This document shows positions 26,885-37,138 of a DNA stretch of 64,000 nt, in pieces. The stretch lies in the NCBI RefSeq assembly GCF_018320785.1, contig NC_054867.1, positions 51,125,355-51,189,354 of the forward strand. The letters run 5' to 3'. Source of the DNA: Cheilinus undulatus. Lineage: Eukaryota; Chordata; Actinopteri; Labriformes; Labridae. The stretch's first letter is position 1. Each line of letters begins with the position of its first letter. The position numbers were made by a program, and so were the translations under genes. The notes beneath the pieces were generated by a model, which worked only from the letters and a program-made list of their open reading frames with translations, ran no database searches and was not told the DNA's origin.

Positions 26885-27735
26885 CAATTTCAGTTTAGTT
26901 TTGATTAGTTTTAGTGTTAGTTTTTTGGATACATAGCAGGGCTGAGTGAACATCATACTTTCTTAAAAACAAATGCAAACAGGATACTCCTCACCTACAT
27001 TTTATTTATTCAAAGATGATGTTTGAATACAACTCCAGACATAAAACTACCACTGTGTCAGTATTTCGTTGACTAAAGGTATTTTTCGAAAAGCCTTTTT
27101 CCCATGACAAAAACTAGACTAAAACTAACAAAAATAGACCTGTGATGACTAAAACTGTCAAAAAGTCAGTTTAGTTTTCATCAAGATGACTATTTTGCCT
27201 CTCAGCTGTAGAAAGCAGGGACCCAAAATTTGACAGTGTGCATAAGAACACACTACCATGACTTAGTACCAGATTTAGGCATGAAAATAAATGCTTGGAC
27301 TAAAATGTTAGGACTTTTTATGGACTAAAACTAGGCTAAAATGTTTTCGGTTTTCGTCAACTAAAACTAGACTAAAACTAAAAAGGACAGAAATGACTAA
27401 AATGTGACTAAGACTAAAATACATTTCATTTAAAGACTAAAATTAAAAATAGCTGCCAAAATTAACACTGCACTGTGTGAAGTCTTAACCAGTCAATTCA
27501 GGCAATTTTACATTCCCTAAGCTTGAGTGTAGGTGCCAGTTAATATGGTTGTGTTGAAGACTAAAACGAAGGATATTTTGCCTCTATTTTATTCTTTTTT
27601 ATTTAGTTTTGTAAGCGTACTTTTTGTTTCAGTAAGTTCGTTTTTTGGTAAAGCTTAGTTTTTATTTAGTTTCAGGTCACTAGAACGGCTTTCATATTTT
27701 AGTTTTATCTAGTTAGTTTTAGTTAACTATAATAA
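26885..27735. repeat. ACTAAAACTAGACTAAAA interspersed repeat, copy 2
   Basis: Long copy of the repeat at 6655-7075. It shares the core CTCTCAGCTGTAGAAAGCAG with GTACCAGATTTAGGC-like sequence, is edged by ACTAAAACTAGAC words and ends in AGTTTTAGTTAACTATAATA. Opposite-sense TTAGTTTTAGT words at the two ends suggest inverted termini. Confidence 0.6.
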
Positions 27736-27877
27736 CCTTGCTCATAAGTCCATTCTTGATTAAAGCAGCAGATTTCTACGTAAATTAAACAGTTCAGGGG
27801 TTGAGAGTTTATTTTTCACTGCCTGAGAATTAAAACAAAATCTTTTTCCTTGATGTGTTTTCACCAGTGTTTTCAAC

Positions 27878-28044
27878 TGACCAAAGGACACGCTTCTAGT
27901 ATTCATAATCCACCTCCAGGTTGTCCTTAGCAGACTTCAGTACTGGCTTGAAGGTGTTCTACAGAAGTGAGACTTTTTCTTGGTCCATTCCTGTGCAGGG
28001 CTCTAGTGATGGTCTTTGAGACTACAGTTTCTAACTTGGCTAAT
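27878..28044 (-). pseudogene. Tc1-like transposase, downstream fragment (split by the ISL2EU-type element)
   Basis: On the minus strand this reads L-A-K-L-E-T-V-V-S-K-T-I-T-R-A-L-H-R-N-G, the end of the Tc1 DNA-binding region, then a K-D-N-L-E-V-D-Y-E-Y word before the copy is cut off near 27878. The upstream half of the same gene is at 35445-35910. The two halves were one gene before the 7.4-kb element landed in it. Confidence 0.82.
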
Positions 28045-28119
28045 AGCCTCTGTGCGCAAGCCTCGTGACGCACTTCCGTTTTCGCCAGCGATCGGCAAAG
28101 GAGTTTCCTGTTTACTTCC
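28045..28119 (+). repeat. Left terminal inverted repeat of the ISL2EU-type element
   Basis: About 75 bp that match the complement of 35370-35444 with scattered mismatches and one single-base gap. The shared core includes CTCTGTGCGCAAG and TTTTCGCCAG. Such ends are the expected binding sites for the element's transposase. Confidence 0.88.
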
Positions 28120-28142
28120 CACTTCAATCACTTCGCAGTATT

Positions 28143-30245
28143 ATGGATCAACATCAACACAGGAGCGATTTTATTGTACGAAAAAAGGCGAAATATAATG
28201 TCAGGGATGCTATTAAGTTTCAGAAAACGGTAAGTGGTTCTAATGACCACTGTTGTGTGCCACTCTGTACCGGTTCAAGTCGCTATAACAGCGGACTCAG
28301 CTTCCACTGCTTCCCGAAAGACACCGGACTTCGTGCGCAGTGGCTGCACAAGATACGAAGGACCGGATTTTCAGTAACTAAACATACGAAGGTATGCAGC
28401 CGACATTTCGAAAATGTCCAAATTCGTTTGACTGCTAAGGGTAGACGGGTTTTAGCTGAAAGCGCCGTGCCGTCATTGTTCGAGTGGAACAACTATGCTA
28501 ACAGCAAGACGTGGCCCGGTGTTTGGGAGCGCCGGACTCGACCGACATCAAGTCCACCGGAACCAGGCCCGGTGGAGACTGAAGAGGAGTTTGAATCTAT
28601 GGTCCCAATGCTCGTGGAACACGACTACGGAGCTAGCCGCACGGTGTGTGTCGACCGGAAGCAGTATGAAAAAATGCACGAGGAAATCGAGGCGCGAAGA
28701 CAGCAGCTCCAAACACTCCATCTGCAGAGCTCATTTGGACTCCAGCGGTTTTCTTCTTCACCAGACGACATCAGATTTTACACCAGGTAAGATATTAACA
28801 ACACATCTATCAAGCTAACTTAATAGTTGTAAGATCAACAGTTTATGTTACTGTAAGTGATTGCATCTATTGTCTGATTTAATGTATTATTTTCTCTTTG
28901 TCTTCTTAATTCTAATGTTGAACTTGTATGATAACTAATTCCAACTACAATACTGTATTTTAGATTCTCCTCATATAAGCATCTGATGGCGTTTTGGAAC
29001 CTGATCAGTACAGCTACAGACGAAATGATCAGGGTCACCACAGCAAGGAAAACCTATGCCACCAGCACGATAACTGAAAGCCCTTTAACCAGACCGACTG
29101 TAAGTACCCTCCATCCCCCCAACCACACACACAAGGTCCCACACACCCCGACACACACAAAGACTCAGAGACACAGAGACATGCACACATTCATAAACAT
29201 ACAAAGACTCAGAGACACAGAGACATGCACACACTCACACACAAAGACTCAGAGACACAGAGACATGCACACACTCATAAACATACAGAGACTCGGAGAC
29301 ATAAAGACTCAGAGACACAGAGACATGCACACACTCACACACAAAGACTCAGAGACATGCACATACTCATAAACATACAAAAAGACTCAGAGACACAAAG
29401 ACACCCACATACACAAAGACACGCACGCACTCACACACACAAGCATTTCATGATTTTGAACCAACACTAATGAAACATTTTTCACCCAGAAACTGCTGCT
29501 GATTGATGAACTCTTCCTCTTCCTGACATACCTGTCCACTGGCTGTACCCAAAAGGAGCTGGGCCATAGGTTTAACATCCACAGAGCAACAGTCAGCCAA
29601 ATCATCGTGACCTGGGCCAACTTCCTCTACGTCCTACTGGGCTCGGTCTGTACATGGATGTCTCCTGCAGTTGTGAAGGCCAGTCTTCCACCAGCCTTTC
29701 ATGGCATCTACAGCGACACGCAAGTAGTCCTTGACTGCACAGAGCTACGGTGTCAAACTCCTTCATCCCTGCTCCTTCAGAGTGAAGTCTTCTCCAACTA
29801 CAAGTCCCACTGCACCTTCAAGGCGATGGTGGGAATGTCCCCTAATGGAGCCCTGACTTTTGTGTCGACACTCTTTGAGGGTTCCATGAGCAACAAGGAG
29901 GTGTTCCGTCAGTCAGGGATTACATCACTCTTAACACCTGACATGGCCATCATGGTTGATAAGGACTTCTTGGTGGATGATCTTGTACCTGGGACTGTTC
30001 ATCGTCCTGCCTTCCTCTTCAAGAGGACACAAATGCTGGAGGTGGATATTCTGAGGACGCAGTCCATTGCTCATTTGAGAGTGCACATCGAGAGGATGTT
30101 TCAAAGAGTTAAAGAAAATAAACTCTTTGATACCACTATCCCTCTCTCCATTTCAGGGAGCATAAACCAGCTCTTCACAGTCGCATGTCTCCTCTCAAAT
30201 TACCAAAATGGACCTCTTGCCAAGAAATGGAGATATGAAGTTTGA
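28143..30245 (+). CDS. THAP-domain DDE_4 transposase, intact spliced frame
   Basis: Three exons, 28143-28786, 28964-29099 and 29490-30245, join with GT-AG junctions to 1536 nt (511 residues) without a lesion. Residues 37-115 form a THAP zinc finger: C-x3-C (C38, C42), a distant C-S-R-H, the W of Q-W-L-H-K-I and an A-V-P-S-L-F box. A charged helix (Y-E-K-M-H-E-E-I-E-A-R) follows, probably a coiled coil. The third exon opens with a helix-turn-helix (Q-K-E-L-G-H-R-F-N-I-H-R-A-T-V-S) and then the DDE_Tnp_4 fold: first Asp in V-V-L-D-C-T-E, second in M-V-D-K-D-F, Glu in H-I-E-R-M-F. It would cut and rejoin DNA at the element ends. An upstream in-frame stretch in the inverted repeat lacks ATG, so 28143 is chosen. 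It could still be expressed. Confidence 0.88.
29145..29450. repeat. AGACTCAGAGACAC-type minisatellite in a transposase intron
   Basis: Tandem, partly nested copies of AAAGACTCAGAGACACAGAG and ATGCACACACTCACACAC fill most of the second intron of the THAP transposase gene. Unit lengths vary. Confidence 0.75.
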
Positions 30246-30542
30246 AATTGTAGCCATATCACCATATCCTCCTCCTGATGAATTTGACATGAACATGTTT
30301 ATTTCTAAGCTGTTGTAAATTAAGTTTTTCTTAGAGAGTTGTATTTATGTACCAGTAATTGATTCTGTCACATCTTTTATGTGCTTAACACTTCTCAGAA
30401 CTACATTTTCTGTTTTGAAATTGTGTAATTTTGTACAATGTACTTGACATACTATATATTTCTATAAAAAAAATGTGAACAAACTAGTGCACGTTTTTCT
30501 GTAGTTAATCACTCATGTGTAACATTTTAGTCTTAAGGCTCT

Positions 30543-30806
30543 ACAGGTGCAGCTCAGTAAATTATATCAAGGAAAACGTTTATTTCAGACATTCAATTCA
30601 GAAAGTGAAACTCTAGACTCATTACACACAAAGCGAAATACGTAACAATTATGGCTGCTGTAAGCCATAATTATTTAAATAACAAATAAATGCTTGAAAT
30701 ATTTCACTTTGTGTGTAAGTAATCTATTGGTTTCACTTTCTGAATAGAATTATTGAAATAAATGAACTTTTCCATGATATTATATTTTAATGAGGTGCAC
30801 CTGCAG
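30543..30806. mobile_element. Palindromic Tc1/mariner-type MITE
   Basis: Both arms are near-complementary over about 100 bp: ACAGGTGCAGCTCAGTAAAT on the left, and …TTTTAATGAGGTGCACCTG on the right. The arms share AGAAAGTGAAAC and TTACACACAAAG words. There is no coding capacity. The ACAGGTGCA(T/G)CTCA end is frequent in fish genomes. It sits between the two convergent genes of the ISL2EU-type element, and a decayed end of the same family lies near 48370-48490. Confidence 0.78.
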
Positions 30807-31079
30807 TGTTAAAAGCATAATCAGATGACATTTAAAGTGATGGGGCATTGCTCTGTATAGATACAATTTTCACCTATTCATCTATTAACCACAGAAGTGT
30901 GACACATGACAGTTAATTTTCTTTTGCCTGATAAGATTTTAATAAAGCAGTCTTCGATGTTTTATACATTAAATACGCTGTAATGTAAACACACTGTTAC
31001 ACATTCAGCATTACATCATAAATTCAAACAAGTTCAAAACATACATTTACATTACACACAGTGACTGGATTTGAACACA

Positions 31080-34000
31080 TTACATGCATTTCTGCATGTA
31101 GACATGGAAATAAAACCTGTCCACTTTGTCTTTGATGACCTCAAACATGTCACTGTTCTTGTAAATTCTTTGAATTAGTATGTCTTCCTCAGCTGAGACA
31201 ACAAAATCACACCAATTCATTCCTGTTATTAGCATCTGCCCTTGTGAGTAATAAGCATGCGTTTGTTTGAGCTCCAATTTGCCTTAACTTATTTTGAGAT
31301 ACGGGCAGTCAATGTAGCTTTTAACATTTGGACACTTAATTTCAATCAAACCAAACTGACATGGCTCTGAAGGGTTGAAAATTAACCCATATGGAGATGC
31401 CCCCGACCAAGGGGCATCAGGATGGATTACAAATCCACAGGGGTAGTGGTTGCCCCTCTTCATCTGGCAATACTCCCAGATGGCACCTGCCTCCATTTCA
31501 AGCCCCCTCTTCATAGCGTCAGTCTGACGGGTCCCCTGCAGTATCCGCTGACCTGACAGATCTCCCTGAACTGTGAGGCAGTCAGTCTGGGCCTCCTTAA
31601 CTGATGCCATTCACCACATGAACTTTGTGGTCTGGTAGCACACTCAAATTTGTGCGTCACGTCCCAAGTGACCTCAAGACTTTTAAGGTGTAGCTGTTGT
31701 GGTTCACTACAGACAAACATGCAACTGGATGGCTGCAGGCGGTAATTCTGAAGAGGCAGAGAAGGTGGTGGGGCAACATGGAAGAGCAGGTCTCTCTTCG
31801 CTGTTGCTGGTTGCTGGTATGACAATGGACTTCCAGCTTGAACCAGGCCAAGGGCAGAGTCAACCAGAGGAACTTCACAGTTGATACCCATGCTGCAGAT
31901 CATTGGCACCTCAGCTGCAGAGAAGTCCTTACACATCTCTGTGACCTAGGGAAGTAACAAATCATTATTATCATACCATAAACTGTCCCCATACTCTCAA
32001 TGAGCAACATGTGAGCATGTTACTCATGCACAGGGCCGCACCCCACTACAATTGATTTCATAACGGAGGACCCTTGTGTAGACATTTTCATATTGCTTTT
32101 AGTTCAAAAAATATTTCCCCCGCTCCAAAGCAGAATACTTGTTTAAATATGTTTTATGAAAATGGGGGAAATAATAAAATTGTGAAACATCAGTGTAGGT
32201 ATACCAATTTTGGTTGATATCGATCGTACTGTCCTGTGAAATTTGATATTGTTAATCCCTACTCACCTGAAGGACAGAGAGACCAGGTAAATCCCCACTG
32301 AGGCCTTTGTACAGTGTGCTCCTGTGTGAAGCATAAAACTTACGTAAGTATCGTACACATATTTTCATTCAAACATTCATGCAGACTATTTTAAAGGAGT
32401 CATCACTAGGAAGTCGCATTTTTCATTGTTCTTACACGTATATTGTAGTCGGACTTTAGTTTAAACTTAATGATATCAGCTCAGGAGGCTCTTTGTAAAA
32501 ACCCTGCCTGTCTACCACCACCATCCCACCATTTCCTTCTCAGCATATGAGCGCTGACACTGCAAAAATTTGCAATATTCTCATGTGAGACACAGTATGG
32601 CAGAGAGCCGCCACAAGCTCAGTGTTGTTATTTTTGCAAATTCAATTTAAAAACTGATTTTATGACAGTTTAAGAGAGACATGATATGTAGAAATATCAG
32701 GTGATGACTCCTTTAATAAATCTACAATATTCAGCTTTTACCTTACACCCTCCGTTGTCGCTCCACACTTTGGTTTAGCAGACAGCAACAGCCATCTTAT
32801 GCACAGGGCCTGGCTTCACACCCTATCAAGTTATGCAGGATATAGTTTACAAAATATCACCAACACATGTATAATGACTGTGTAACAGGTAAATATGCCT
32901 TTTTTTCTTGACTTACCAAAGTTCTGGGCTTGTGCCATTGTTGTTCTCCCTCAGTACAGCATAGCACAGGGGGGGCCACTGGCACCTTCAGTTGAGAATA
33001 ATGTGCTGACTGGAATAACAAAGCCACACAGTGGTTATGTAAAGCTGCTCCAGCCACACAAGTGCAGCTGTGATGCATCAGCTCCACGGGAGTGGAATCT
33101 CTCAGTACCACCTGGAAAGGTTAAAACTTACAGTTAATACTTATCCCGCGTTTCACATTATTATGCAAACAACGTTCTTCTCTGATTTTCTAAATATCAA
33201 TGCAAATGACATCATTATATTTTTCAAGTCATCGACAGTTAGAGTATAATTCAAATGTTTTTGAACAAACTTCCTAATGATAAATATTATTTTTTTTAAA
33301 TAAAAACCTCAAAATGCACTTTTCCACATGTTCCACATTATTAATTAGGCCACAGGTTTCAGCAATATGGGAAAGAAAAAGGATCTCTCTGCTGCTGAAA
33401 AGTGTCAAATAGTGTAATGCCTTGGACAAGGAATGAAAACATGAGATATTTCAGGAAAAATTAAGCATGATCATCGTACTGTGAAGAAATCTGTGGCTGA
33501 TTCAGAGCACAGACGGGTTTGTGCAGACAAAGGCATAATGAGGAAGGTTTCTGATGGAGAAATATATCAGATTAAGAGAGCAGATGCTAAAATGCCATTA
33601 CAAAGCAGCAAACAAGTATTGAAGCTGCTGGTGCCTCTGGAGTCCCACCAACCTCAAGGTGTAGGATCCTCTAGAGGCTTGCAGTCGTGTAGAAACCTAC
33701 TATTCAGCCACCCCTAACCAATGCTCACAAGCAGAAATGGTTGCAGTGGGCCCAGAAATACATGAAGACTCATTTTCAAACAGTCTTGTTGACTGATGAG
33801 TGCCATGCAACCCTGGATGGTCCAGATGGAGGAGTAGTGGATGGTTGGTGGATGGCCACCATGTCCCAATGAGGTGGGGACGTCAACAAGGAGGGGGCAG
33901 AAACATGTTTGGGCCGGAATCATGAGGAGAGAGCTGATAGGGTCCCTGAAGGTGTGAAAATGACCTCGGCAAAGTATATAGAGTTTCTGACTGACCACTT

Positions 34001-35350
34001 TCTTCCATGGTACAAAAAGAGAATCGGGCCTTCTGTAGCAAAATTTTCTTCAAGCATGACAGTGCTCCATCTCATGCTGCAAAGAATAGCTCTGTGTCAT
34101 TGGCTGCTATGGGCATAAAAGGAGAGAAATTCATGGTGTGGCCCCCATCCTCCCCTGACCTCAACCCTATTGAGAACCTTTGGAGCATCCTCAAGCTAAA
34201 GATCTATGAGGGTGGGAGGCAGTTCACATCAAAACAGCAGCTCTGGGAGGATATTCTGACATCCTGCAAAGAAAAAAATTCTAGCAGAAACTCTCCAAAA
34301 ACTCGCAAGTTCAATGGATGCAAGAATAGTGAAGGTGATATCAAAGAAGGGCTCCTATGTTAACATGGAACTTGGCCTGTTAAGATGTTTTTGATTGAAA
34401 TAGCTTTGAATTCAGTAAATATGACCCCCTGATGCTGCAATTTCATTTGCATAATAATGTGGAACGCTGTGTTTTCGTCTTGGCTTGTTTCATTGTTTAA
34501 TCATTCGTTTAGGACACAACCTGGGTTTTAAAAAAAACATTTCTATATCTATAGCTACTGAGCAAATGTCGTGTGTTAGATTATTTTGTATAACATTCCA
34601 ACTGCACTAGATCAATATCCCTAATCGATTTCAATGATTCATGATATGAATCATGAATACCTACAACACCAGCTTGCACCTTAAATAAATGACGAAGTTT
34701 AGGTAAAACATAGCTAATAACAACAGTGAGAAGCACAAAAAGATGCAAAAAGAACTGATGAACAAAATATTAATCAGAACGTATTAACCCAGTGGGGACC
34801 AGCAAGATAAACTTACCTGTTATTTTAACCACTATTTTTCATTATGTGCAGATTTAAGTGTTACATTAAACATGTATAACCTTCGCTTAGTCCCCAGGAA
34901 CATCGGGAACACTGGGTTATTACAGCAACAGGTTTATAACTGTTGTCTTATCGACCCTAGCTTCACCATACACTCAAACTATGAAGCTTCTCAGCTTTCT
35001 TCATGCATCTGTAACGAAATGCCCTGACAACCACTTCACCTGTGCCCGTAACTTTGTCTGACACGGCGAGGGACATAAATAATACAGTTAGCACAACAAC
35101 TAACGTTTACAATTAAGAAAGTACAAAACAAAAACAAAGCTGAAAAATTAGCACGTCGCTAACATTAGCTGGCCGGCTAATGTCAACACATAATCTACCT
35201 ACCCTCGTACTGGTGCAAGTAACTGGATATGTACAGACGAAACCCCTTTTCCCGTTTAATCTTGGGGGCAGGGGAGTGGGCATCCACAATACGATGAACA
35301 TCATTAATTGAAATTTTTGGCAAGTTTTGCAGACATCTTGAAAAATCCAT
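31080..35350 (-). pseudogene. SWIM-finger / YqaJ-exonuclease protein of the ISL2EU-type element, inactivated
   Basis: Minus-strand pieces with plausible splice sites: 35203-35350 (M-D-F-S-R-C-L, donor GTAGGT), 32917-33111 (SWIM finger C-T-C…H-N-H-C, donor GTAAGT), 32742-32809, 32267-32321 and 31080-31945. The last holds the YqaJ region: W-H-Q-L-R-R-P-R-L-T-A-S, A-M-K-R-G-L-E-M-E, then W-S-G-A-S-P-Y-G-L and the catalytic E-I-K-C-P (E-x-K of the PD-(D/E)xK fold). Two lesions break it: a small deletion with frameshift near 31551, after E-I-C-Q-V, and an in-frame TAA after Y-L-K-I-S (31284). In the A-S-P-x-G block, the usual Asp is Tyr. An exon expected between 35203 and 33111 was not securely found; a GTAAGT donor at 34816 follows sequence with in-frame stops. 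Related proteins resemble phage lambda exonuclease; their role in transposition is unproven. Confidence 0.82.
33148..34468 (+). mobile_element. Tc1/mariner-type element inserted in the YqaJ gene intron
   Basis: Inverted ends are GCGTTTCACATTATTATGCA (left) and the complement of TGCATAATAATGTGGAACGC (right). The plus strand carries a decayed transposase from the ATG at 33368 to about 34365. The catalytic positions are still visible: L-L-T-D-E-C-H, F-F-K-H-D-S-A-P-S-H and S-P-D-L-N-P-I-E-N-L-W, which is a DD34E spacing. Several stops and frameshifts make it dead. Exact outer bases and the TA duplication were not settled. Confidence 0.82.
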
Positions 35351-35369
35351 GGCGATGCAGATGAAGCCG

Positions 35370-35444
35370 GAAGACAACCGGAAACTGATCTGCCGATCTC
35401 TGGCGAAAATCGGAAATACGTCACGAAGCTTGCGCACAGAGTCT
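35370..35444 (-). repeat. Right terminal inverted repeat of the ISL2EU-type element
   Basis: Complement of the left repeat at 28045-28119, ending …CTTGCGCACAGAGTCT next to the AT duplication. The start codon of the minus-strand YqaJ gene (35350) lies just inside it. Confidence 0.88.
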
Positions 35445-35910
35445 ATTCCTTCACTAGTCTTGGCAGTTGTTGTGAGGTTTTAAACACATCTCTCACTAAT
35501 TTTCTTTCCAGTCTTTGAAATCTTACTCTTCCTACCTCTGCCAGGCTTGTTCTGGACTGTGTGGCTGTCTTTGAATTTCTTTATTATCCTTCTCACTCCA
35601 GTTCTTGACTCTTGGAAAGTCTGTGATAACTTTGTAGATCCTTTTCCTGCTTTGTGGGCATCAACAATTATTTTTCTCCAGTCTAAACTGTTTTTGTTTT
35701 TGGCATGGCGCCTTCTCAAGTGGCAGCCTAAACACTTTCTGTGTCTTTAATGTTGTGTGTAAACTGGGAAATAACCCTCAGTTTTAACTCGATTTTACAA
35801 GCTTTGAGCATTATAAAGTGAAGCCACATCATTGACCAACAGTAGTTTTTGCTATGGCTCCACTAAAAGGTCACTTCTAAAGGGGGCTAATAATTTTGAT
35901 CCCGGTAGTT
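35445..35910 (-). pseudogene. Tc1-like transposase, upstream fragment and element end
   Basis: The minus strand reads R-R-H-A-K-N-K-N-S-L-D-W-R-K-I-I from 35719, then G-K-G-S-T-K-L-S-Q-T-F, R-R-I-I-K-K-F-K-D-S and K-P-G-R-G-R-K-S, the two helix-turn-helix units and GRPR-like hinge of a Tc1 transposase. A stop interrupts it at the R-C-V position. The terminal repeat of the Tc1 copy is probably GGGGGCTAATAATTTTGATC near 35883-35902. The gene continues at 27878-28044 on the other side of the ISL2EU-type element. Confidence 0.8.
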
Positions 35911-36199
35911 TGTGGTTTTAGTGAAATAACTTTTTTTTTCTCTGTGCAAAGTAAAATAATGTAAGCATTCAAAATAAAACTAGGATGTTTGGAAAAGCTG
36001 TATTAAAAAACTCTCCACCTCTGTTTAACAGCACTTGGGAAATACTTGAGAAAAACTGACTTGCTGCAGTGTAGAGATTTAACTGTGTGAATATAGACTG
36101 AGTCCGCTAAAAGTAAGGTACATTTCACAGAAAATAGAAAAAAATTTTTCTTTTTATTTATTTCATTTAACACTCTGGACTCACAATGTCTGCATAGAC

Positions 36200-37130
36200 C
36201 ACGGGTGTCAAACTCAAGGCCCGGGGGCCAAATGTGCCCCACGGTGCAGTTTTATCCAGCCTGCAAGATCATTTCATATCTTAATAAGAACCTGGCTCTC
36301 CAGGATGAGGTCTGCAGATTTCCTCCAGTATAGAAATCTAAATTTACCCTTGAAGATTTAAAAGAAATCATTAGGTTATAAAAAATCTGAAAAAAGGAGG
36401 AAATAGTTAGATAAATAGTCAATGAGAGAAAAAAATTATTTGTTTTAATTTTATATTTTCATTTTGCATCCCAAGATTATGAGTGAGACTTAGGATTTTG
36501 ACTTATTTCATATTTTGACCTTTTAAATTCAAAGTTTTGACCTTTTCTCTCATATTGCGACCTTTTAGATTCACAATTTTTCAATTTAAATCATACCTTG
36601 ACCTTTTAAACTCCTAACTTTGACTTTTAATCCCATATTTTAACTTTTTAAACTCCTGATTGAGAATTATATCTCATCTTTTGATCTTTTGCAGTCACAA
36701 TTTTGAATTTTATCTTCTATTTTGACTTTATAAACTCTTGATTTTGTATTTTATCTCAGATCCCGACCTTTAAACTCATGATTTCAACTCTCTCATATAT
36801 TTGCCTTTTAAAATGTTTATTTTGACTTTTCATTTTATAATTTGACCTTAAGGACTTAAAAAGTTGACTTTTTTATCTCAGATTTTGAGCCTTTAAACTC
36901 ATTTATTTAGCATTATTTGACATGGACACACAGTAACATTGATGCTGTGATATTTAATCATTTTGATAGAAATCTTAAAATCATTTATCATCACTGTTAA
37001 ATTTCCCCTATAATTCATTACCTGTGAAATCATGGTCGACAGTTTTGGTTAAATCTTGACCCGGTTAGGCCCTCAGGTTAAACCTAAATTCAGATTTCGG
37101 CCCCTGCTGTGATTGAGTTTGACACCCCTG
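36200..37130. mobile_element. Non-autonomous hAT-like DNA transposon, copy 2
   Basis: Same family as 1648-2643, in the opposite orientation. The end CACGGGTGTCAAACTCAAGG at 36200 pairs with TTGAGTTTGACACCCCTG at 37130. A perfect 8-bp target duplication, GCATAGAC, is found at 36192-36199 and 37131-37138. The interior, about 36440-36900, is a degenerate array of TTTTGACCTTTTAAA(C/T)TC-like units. It has no transposase. Confidence 0.88.
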
Positions 37131-37138
37131 GCATAGAC

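Larger units (their letters stand above)
28045..35444. mobile_element. ISL2EU-type (THAP-DDE plus YqaJ) DNA transposon
   Basis: A 7.4-kb element with inverted terminal repeats of about 75 bp. The left end starts AGCCTCTGTGCGCAAG and the right end, read inward, AGACTCTGTGCGCAAG; matching continues through TCGTGACG, TTTTCGCCAG and GATCGGCA. An AT dinucleotide flanks each side (28043-28044 and 35445-35446). Taking the element out with one AT restores a Tc1 codon path across the target (…E-L-A-K-L…). Inside are two convergent genes: a THAP-domain DDE transposase (28143-30245, +) and a SWIM/YqaJ nuclease-like protein (31080-35350, minus). That pair defines the ISL2EU (IS4EU) group of eukaryotic transposons. 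It also contains a MITE (30543-30806) and a Tc1/mariner-type insertion (33148-34468). Confidence 0.88.

Noticed and set aside
28065..28142. Upstream extension of the THAP transposase
   Set aside because: The frame is open but has no ATG and lies in or next to the terminal inverted repeat, so the ATG at 28143 is preferred.
29145..29450. Possible CRISPR-like array
   Set aside because: Repeats are contiguous, of variable unit length and without unique spacers, and the genome is vertebrate.
29225..29470. H-T-rich and D-T-E-T-rich frames
   Set aside because: Translation of an intronic minisatellite.
31657..31884. Overlapping frames opposite or beside the YqaJ exon
   Set aside because: Shadows of the minus-strand exon 31080-31945 in other frames.
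33481..34363. Several plus-strand frames that might be separate genes
   Set aside because: They are pieces of one decayed Tc1/mariner transposase broken by stops and frameshifts.
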